Origin: Eubacteriales bacterium
GTDB lineage: Bacteria; Bacillota; Clostridia; Lachnospirales; Lachnospiraceae
DNA length: 64,000 nt
Reading direction: 5' to 3'
NCBI GenBank assembly: GCA_030526665.1
Contig: JAUNCI010000001.1
Coordinates: forward strand, 70,895-134,894
In this document: in pieces, positions 59,062-64,000 of the stretch
How the letters are laid out: each line of letters opens with the position of its first letter
Position numbering within the stretch: position 1 is the first letter of the stretch
The notes under the pieces: generated by a model
The model's input: only the letters and a program-made list of their open reading frames with translations
Told to the model about the DNA's origin: nothing
Databases searched by the model: none
Position numbers and translations under genes: made by a program

Positions 59062-59673
59062 ATGGCAAAATCAAATAATCAGAAAGCAAAAATTCTGTAT
59101 TTGGAGCAGTTATTGTGTCAGACTGGGGAGGATAACACAATTACTATGCAGCAAATCTTGTCAATTCTGGAAGAACATAATATTCGAGCAGAACGAAAAA
59201 GCATTTATGATGATTTCGATGTTCTACGTTCTTTTGGAATGGATATTCGATATCGACGCGGCAAAAACGGAGGTTATTTTTTAGCCGGAGGAGCTTCCAA
59301 TACAGATTCTAAAATACAGAGTGATTTTAGTGAAAAAGACTCTGTAGATCAGCCTGTCAAAAAGGCTGTTGTTGAAACCGAAAACGGATCAGTTGAATGG
59401 AAAAATACGGCAGAATCATCAGGGAAACAGATGAAGCTGCTTGTGTCCGGAAATAAAAAAGAAGAAGTGCAGAAGTTTTTTGGTACGCATGTTCAGTTTA
59501 AGGATATGGATGATGAACAGGTGCTTGCTGTTGTGCCGGCTGTAGATACTGCACAATTTTTTGGCTGGCTGACATTTATGGGCAAAACAGTTCGAATTAT
59601 GAAACCAAAAAAAATTGCACAGTCTTATAGAGAATATCTAAAAGTTTTAGCAAAAGAATACAAGGGTATTTAA
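59062..59673 (+). CDS. DeoR-type helix-turn-helix regulator with WCX domain but no WYL core
   Basis: 203 residues. Residues 5-75 match the HTH of WYL regulators (ILSILEEHNIRAERKSIYDD then MDIRYRRGKNGGYFLAG). After a polar linker (about 76-118), residues 119-203 match the WCX dimerisation domain (MKLLVSGNKKEEVQKFFGTH, QFFGWLTFMGKTVRIM, YREYLKVLAKEY). The WYL ligand-binding domain that lies between them in the family is missing. Start spacing to AAGGGA is long. Followed after 19 bases by a lipoprotein gene, so the two may be one unit. Confidence 0.85.
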   Translation: MAKSNNQKAKILYLEQLLCQTGEDNTITMQQILSILEEHNIRAERKSIYDDFDVLRSFGMDIRYRRGKNGGYFLAGGASNTDSKIQSDFSEKDSVDQPVKKAVVETENGSVEWKNTAESSGKQMKLLVSGNKKEEVQKFFGTHVQFKDMDDEQVLAVVPAVDTAQFFGWLTFMGKTVRIMKPKKIAQSYREYLKVLAKEYKGI

Positions 59674-59692
59674 AAGCTGAAAGGAATTAAAT

Positions 59693-60961
59693 ATGAAAAT
59701 GAAAGCAAATGGGATTCTTAGCGGAATCCTTTTTGTGACGCTTTTTTTGAGTGGATGTAAAGCATCACAGGTGATAGGAATTCGTGACGATGTTGTAGAA
59801 ACGGATGAACAGGGGTTAATCGTTTTTTCTGATGAAGAATCCGATGACGAGTTGGTAACGGAAGAGAACGAACCGGAAGAACAGGGCTTTGTTATCGGTC
59901 TTTCATTTCCGGATGAAAAAAGTGAAGGCAGAAACCTGCCGGAAATCACTCTTTTGAAAAAAAGTTTTCTGGATAAAGGGTATTCTGTAAAAGGGATGAA
60001 TACTGTTGAAACGGTTGAGGAACAGATCAGCCAGATTCAGATGTTGATCGACGGTGGTGTTGATGCACTTGTAATAAAACCAATTGATGTATTTGGCCTG
60101 GCGGAAGTTCTTCAAAGTGCACAGGACCGGAAAATTCCTGTATTTTCTTATCGCGATTTAATTATGGACACAGATGCGGTGAATTATCTGTTTACCTATA
60201 ATTATCGTGTTGTCGGACAGGATGTTGCAAAAGTAATTGCTGCAGATTTTGAATTGGAGAAAAAAACCACAGCGGATCCTGCTGTTACGATCGAATTTTT
60301 AATGGGGGATGGAGAGAAGCAGAATGATCGCTTTTTCTTAAAAGGAATGTTTGAAGTTTTCCAGTCATATATGGATAACGGAGTACTTTCTGTTCCGTCA
60401 CAAAAATTAAAAATTGAGGAAAATAGTGTTTTATCATCAGGCGTTATAGATAAAGAAAAGATTCGAAATAGATTGGATGAGATGGAAAAATCAGACAATT
60501 TTCCGAAGATTATCTGTTGTGCATCAGATGAAATCTGTCAGGAAGTTATCGCATGGCTGAATGACAAAAATATGGATGCCGAATCAGAAGACTGGCCATA
60601 TTTGACCGGCTTGGGATGTGCCAAAGATTCTGTAAAAGATATTGCGCAGCAGAAACAAAAATTCAGTCTGTTCTTTGATGGGCGCTTACTTGCCAATCAA
60701 TGTGTAGAAGAAATTGATAAGTATTTACATGATTCGGAACTGGAAGTTTCCGATTATGGTACCTATGATAATGGTCTGCGAATTGTAGGCGCAATGCTTA
60801 GCCAGGTTCAGATTATTGATGAGGATGATTATCAGATTCTTATTGATAATGGATACTATGATGAGACGGAAATCGAACCGTCCACTGAGCTTTGGATGAG
60901 TGTAACTGAAAATGTCGATGAGCCAAAGGATGACATAGCAGATTCTGAGAAATCAGAATAA
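59693..60961 (+). CDS. Orphan sugar-binding-like lipoprotein (periplasmic-binding-protein type 1)
   Basis: 422 residues. Lipobox LFLSGC (Cys22) then an acidic linker (about 30-60), followed by a type 1 binding fold: VIGLSFPDEKSEGRNLPEIT, QMLIDGGVDALVIKPIDVFG, and IPVFSYRDLIMDTDAVNYLF, which resembles XylF/ChvE. No permease or ATPase is near it. The acidic tail runs to the stop. Together with the neighbouring regulator it could be a sugar sensor, a role known for ChvE and related proteins; that link is inference. The ligand is unknown. Terminator at 61038. Confidence 0.87.
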   Translation: MKMKANGILSGILFVTLFLSGCKASQVIGIRDDVVETDEQGLIVFSDEESDDELVTEENEPEEQGFVIGLSFPDEKSEGRNLPEITLLKKSFLDKGYSVKGMNTVETVEEQISQIQMLIDGGVDALVIKPIDVFGLAEVLQSAQDRKIPVFSYRDLIMDTDAVNYLFTYNYRVVGQDVAKVIAADFELEKKTTADPAVTIEFLMGDGEKQNDRFFLKGMFEVFQSYMDNGVLSVPSQKLKIEENSVLSSGVIDKEKIRNRLDEMEKSDNFPKIICCASDEICQEVIAWLNDKNMDAESEDWPYLTGLGCAKDSVKDIAQQKQKFSLFFDGRLLANQCVEEIDKYLHDSELEVSDYGTYDNGLRIVGAMLSQVQIIDEDDYQILIDNGYYDETEIEPSTELWMSVTENVDEPKDDIADSEKSE

Positions 60962-61037
60962 CAAACAGATGATAAAAGTGAAAATCAATCAGGAAATATG
61001 AAAAGTTAATATTGGACTAAGAGACGAAAGAAAAAAG

Positions 61038-61116
61038 AAACCCGTTGAAGTGAAACTGTATCTTGGATGTTTGGGAAGTTAACATTTGTGATTCGGTATG
61101 ATTTCGACGGGTTTTT
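61038..61116 (+). terminator. Terminator after the orphan lipoprotein gene
   Basis: AAACCCGTTGAA (61038-61049) with TTCGACGGGTTT (61103-61114), one wobble, long 53-base loop, then T run. Loop length makes it less certain. The T run leads into the next promoter. Confidence 0.7.
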
Positions 61117-61143
61117 GACAAATACAGGCAAAATATTTATAAT
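61115..61143 (+). promoter_or_regulatory. Perfect consensus promoter
   Basis: TTGACA (61115-61120), 17-base spacer, TATAAT (61138-61143). It directs the 75-residue unknown gene at 61227; the leader is about 77 bases. Confidence 0.93.
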
Positions 61144-61226
61144 ATCTTAAATTGTAAATATGCAGAAAGATATGATTTTCTGTATTCAAATATAAATGCA
61201 ATATTCGAAACAGGAGGAACGCAGTA

Positions 61227-61454
61227 ATGAAGGAGTATGAAGTGATTTGGGAAATATTTAATAAATGCCCCAGAAACCAGATGCGAGATGTGTTTGTAGA
61301 GGAAGTTGAACTGGCGGATCCGGAAGCTTATGTGAAGGCAAAGTTTCAGGGAAAAGAGGTAACATACGAAAAAACAGTTCTCACAGATGGAACAATTATA
61401 TTTGATATTCAAACTTCCGGAATTAAACAGCGATGTTCGTTTACCGAGATTTAA
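61227..61454 (+). CDS. Conserved-looking 75-residue protein of unknown function
   Basis: Starts MKEYEVIWEIFNKCPRNQMR with AGGAGG upstream and ends DIQTSGIKQRCSFTEI. Acidic, two Cys, mixed alpha/beta, no membrane segment. It sits alone between the consensus promoter at 61115 and a second promoter at 61468. I do not recognise the family. That it is real is supported by promoter, ribosome site and frame. A strong promoter in front of a small gene suggests high output. Confidence 0.75.
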   Translation: MKEYEVIWEIFNKCPRNQMRDVFVEEVELADPEAYVKAKFQGKEVTYEKTVLTDGTIIFDIQTSGIKQRCSFTEI

Positions 61455-61467
61455 AGGATTTTGCGTA

Positions 61468-61496
61468 TTGCACACATTTGGGGCTTGGGATATAAT
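61468..61496 (+). promoter_or_regulatory. Promoter of the Mrp-type ATPase gene
   Basis: TTGCAC (61468-61473), 17-base spacer, TATAAT (61491-61496), about 58 bases before the start codon. Confidence 0.85.
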
Positions 61497-61554
61497 AAGG
61501 ATTGCAAAAATTTCAAGCTAAGATTATATTATCAAATCATAGGAGATGTTATTT

Positions 61555-62391
61555 ATGGCAAAAGAATGTAGCAATTCATCCTGCGATAAATCAAACTGCG
61601 CAGGATGTGCGTCTGCAAAAAATCAGGAACCACAGAGTTTTCTTGCAGCGCAGAATATATTTTCGAATGTAAAACATGTGATCGGTGTCATCAGCGGAAA
61701 AGGCGGAGTTGGTAAATCATTCGTTACCGGTTCACTTGCAAACCGCATGGCAGCAAAAGGATATAAAGTTGGTATTCTGGATGCAGATATTACAGGACCT
61801 TCTATCCCTAGAATGTACGGTGTAAAAGGACCTGCCATGGGAGATGAAAATGGAACTTATCCTGCAGAAACTGCAAATGGAATTAAAATCATGTCCATCA
61901 ATCTGCTTCTTCCTACAGAAGAAACACCTGTTGTATGGAGAGGACCGGTAATTGCCAATATGGTAAAACAGTTCTGGTCTGATATTATCTGGGGAGAACT
62001 TGATTATCTGTTTGTGGATATGCCTCCGGGAACCGGAGATGTTCCGCTTACCGCATTCCAGTCTCTTCCGGTCGATGGAGTTGTAATCGTTACCTCACCA
62101 CAGGATCTTGTAAGTATGATTGTCAAAAAAGCGTACAAGATGGCTGAGATGATGAATATTCCTGTTCTTGGTATTGTAGAAAACTACAGCTACGTTAAAT
62201 GTCCTGATTGTGGTACAGCAATTAACATCTTTGGTGAGAGTCATATAGATGAAATCGCAGCAGAACTGAAAGTACCTGTTCTTGGAAAAATGCCTATGGA
62301 TGCGGATCTGGCAAAAAAAGCCGATTGCGGTGCATTTGCTGCAATCGTCAATGAATATATTGCAGATGCAGAAAAAGTAATGCCACAATAA
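61555..62391 (+). CDS. Mrp/NBP35-family iron-sulfur carrier ATPase
   Basis: Thought to hold and hand over iron-sulfur clusters. 278 residues from the ATG at 61555 with AGGAG upstream. N-terminal Cys-rich stretch (CSNSSCDKSNCAGC, residues about 4-17), deviant Walker A SGKGGVGKSFVTGSLA near residue 47, VDMPPGTGDVPLTAFQSLP near residue 154, and the C-terminal cluster-binding CPDC near residue 219. The extra N-terminal cysteines are as in NBP35-like members. purL follows after 37 bases. Confidence 0.93.
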   Translation: MAKECSNSSCDKSNCAGCASAKNQEPQSFLAAQNIFSNVKHVIGVISGKGGVGKSFVTGSLANRMAAKGYKVGILDADITGPSIPRMYGVKGPAMGDENGTYPAETANGIKIMSINLLLPTEETPVVWRGPVIANMVKQFWSDIIWGELDYLFVDMPPGTGDVPLTAFQSLPVDGVVIVTSPQDLVSMIVKKAYKMAEMMNIPVLGIVENYSYVKCPDCGTAINIFGESHIDEIAAELKVPVLGKMPMDADLAKKADCGAFAAIVNEYIADAEKVMPQ

Positions 62392-62428
62392 AACCAGTAT
62401 TTCACAAAAGAAAGGAAAAAATCGCTTT

Positions 62429-64000
62429 ATGGGTAATGTTAGACGTGTATATGTTGAGAAAAAACCTGAGTTTGCTGTACAGGCCAAAGAACTTGCGCAG
62501 GAAATCAAAAGCTACCTTGGTATCAAAAGTGTAACCGGCGTCAGAGTATTGATTCGTTATGATGTAGAAAATATCGCTGACGATGTATTTGAAAAAGCAT
62601 GTAAAACAGTATTTTCTGAACCACCTGTAGATGATCTCTATCAGGAAAGCTTTGATGTTTCTGAACAGGCAAGTGTATTTTCCGTAGAGTATCTGCCGGG
62701 GCAGTTTGACCAGAGAGCAGATTCTGCTGTTCAGTGTGTTCAGTTTTTGAATGAAGAAGCACAGCCGATTATTCACAGTGCCACAACATATGTGATTGAA
62801 GGTACGATCACTGATGAAGAATTAAAAGCGATTAAAAACCATTGTATTAACCCGGTTGATTCAAGAGAAACCGGAATGGAAAAACCGGATACTCTGGTAA
62901 CGGTATTTGATGATCCGGAAGATGTAAAAGTATTTGATGGCTTCACACAGATGCCGGAAGCAGAATTAAAAGAACTCTACAGTTCACTGAATCTTGCAAT
63001 GACATTCAAAGACTTCCAGCATATTCAGAATTATTTCCTGAAGGATGAAAAACGTGACCCTTCTATGACGGAAATTCGTGTGCTGGATACTTACTGGTCA
63101 GACCATTGTCGTCATACTACATTCTCTACAGAATTAACAGATGTTCAGTTTGATGATGGTGATTATAAAGAGCCAATCGTTTCTACATACCAGCGTTATC
63201 TTGCAGACAGAGAAATTCTGTACAAGGGACGTGATGATAAATTTATCTGTCTGATGGATCTTGCACTTCTGGCAATGAAAAAACTGAAAGCAGAAGGAAA
63301 ACTGCAGGATCAGGAAGAATCCGATGAAATCAATGCCTGCTCAATTGTTGTACCTGTAGATGTAGATGGCGTTGAAGAAGAGTGGCTGATCAATTTCAAA
63401 AATGAAACACATAACCACCCGACCGAAATCGAGCCATTTGGTGGAGCTGCAACATGTCTTGGCGGTGCAATTCGTGATCCGCTTTCAGGCAGAACTTATG
63501 TATATCAGGCAATGCGTGTTACCGGTGCAGCAGACCCGACTGTTTCTGTCAAAGAAACTCTGAAAGGTAAACTTCCACAGAAAAAACTGGTTACAGGAGC
63601 TGCTCACGGATATAGTTCATACGGAAACCAGATTGGTTTGGCAACAGGCTATGTAAAAGAAATTTATCATCCGAATTACGTTGCAAAACGTATGGAAATC
63701 GGTGCAGTACTCGGTGCAGCACCTAGAAGAGCGGTTATTCGTGAAAACTCTGATCCGGGAGATATCATTATTCTTCTTGGCGGTCGTACAGGCCGTGACG
63801 GAATCGGTGGTGCAACCGGATCTTCAAAAGTACATACAGAAGCTTCTATCGAAGTATGCGGTGCTGAAGTACAGAAGGGTAATGCGCCTACAGAGCGTAA
63901 GATTCAGCGTATGTTCCGCCGAGAAGAAGTAAGCTGTATTATTAAAAAATGTAATGACTTTGGTGCAGGCGGTGTGTCTGTAGCAATTGGAGAACTGGCA
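62429..64000 (+). CDS. purL: Phosphoribosylformylglycinamidine synthase, single-chain form (3' end outside window)
   Basis: Step four of purine synthesis, making FGAM from FGAR and glutamine. The open frame runs 524 codons to the window edge. It begins MGNVRRVYVEKKPEFAVQAK (the PurS-like N-terminal domain of the long form) and carries YWSDHCRHTTF near residue 223 and ETHNHPTEIEPFGGAATC near residue 325, the ATP and substrate loops. The clostridial large form is about 1250 residues, so less than half is here. Shine-Dalgarno AAAGGAA is somewhat far from the ATG. No purine riboswitch is seen. Confidence 0.94.
   Translation, partial: MGNVRRVYVEKKPEFAVQAKELAQEIKSYLGIKSVTGVRVLIRYDVENIADDVFEKACKTVFSEPPVDDLYQESFDVSEQASVFSVEYLPGQFDQRADSAVQCVQFLNEEAQPIIHSATTYVIEGTITDEELKAIKNHCINPVDSRETGMEKPDTLVTVFDDPEDVKVFDGFTQMPEAELKELYSSLNLAMTFKDFQHIQNYFLKDEKRDPSMTEIRVLDTYWSDHCRHTTFSTELTDVQFDDGDYKEPIVSTYQRYLADREILYKGRDDKFICLMDLALLAMKKLKAEGKLQDQEESDEINACSIVVPVDVDGVEEEWLINFKNETHNHPTEIEPFGGAATCLGGAIRDPLSGRTYVYQAMRVTGAADPTVSVKETLKGKLPQKKLVTGAAHGYSSYGNQIGLATGYVKEIYHPNYVAKRMEIGAVLGAAPRRAVIRENSDPGDIIILLGGRTGRDGIGGATGSSKVHTEASIEVCGAEVQKGNAPTERKIQRMFRREEVSCIIKKCNDFGAGGVSVAIGELA

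Overview
The window looks like chromosomal DNA of a gut-type Clostridia bacterium, most likely family Lachnospiraceae. The reasons are AT-rich low-GC codon use, strong AGGAGG ribosome binding sites with occasional GTG/TTG starts, AddAB instead of RecBCD, WhiA plus a Crh-like HPr, Hsp33, an HrcA/CIRCE-controlled clpB, a DUF4250 protein, zinc-type S14 and L36, and the long single-chain PurL. Genus is inference only. No tRNA, rRNA, CRISPR array, transposase, integrase or phage gene was seen; the region reads as stable core chromosome with small accessory patches.

Layout. Positions 1-4005 hold the end of a CUT2-type sugar ABC transporter operon (ATPase, two permeases, substrate-binding protein) closed by a strong terminator. 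A perfect CIRCE element and a consensus promoter then drive clpB and a DUF4250 gene (4074-6938). A PfkB-family sugar kinase (minus strand) and a D-lyxose isomerase (plus strand) diverge at about 8.1 kb. Positions 9096-13901 hold a HelD-like helicase, a lipoprotein with an Asp/Ser/Tyr tail, a methyltransferase and Hsp33. AddB-AddA recombination nuclease genes follow (14130-21168), then a convergent RsmF-like rRNA methyltransferase, phosphopentomutase, ValS, an LtaS-like enzyme, FolC, a 50-residue protein and a zinc-ribbon/TPR membrane protein that carries a second Asp/Ser/Tyr tail. Two tandem secreted arylsulfate sulfotransferases occupy 31636-35782. A queT gene behind a candidate preQ1-I riboswitch lies on the minus strand, followed by the tcdA-murB-whiA-crh operon and a degenerate SipW-like membrane protein.

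Positions 40880-57503 are the complete S10-spc-alpha ribosomal supercluster, rpsJ to rplQ, including secY, adk, map, infA, rpmJ and rpoA. It has a long structured leader before rpsJ, a second promoter and leader before rpmJ, a structured stretch before rpsM, and an unusually long L17. The end of the window has an Xaa-Pro aminopeptidase, a WYL-type regulator that lacks its WYL core next to an orphan sugar-binding-like lipoprotein, a 75-residue unknown behind a perfect consensus promoter, an Mrp/NBP35 ATPase, and the first 524 codons of purL.

Most of the window is ordinary. The items most worth a second look are the tandem arylsulfotransferases, the regulator/orphan binding-protein pair, the degenerate SipW-like protein, the Glu15 HPr paralogue in an operon lacking rapZ and glmR, the two unrelated proteins with the same acidic Tyr/Ser tail, and the structured RNA leaders in the ribosomal cluster. 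I did not find convincing evidence for a wholly new defence or mobile system.
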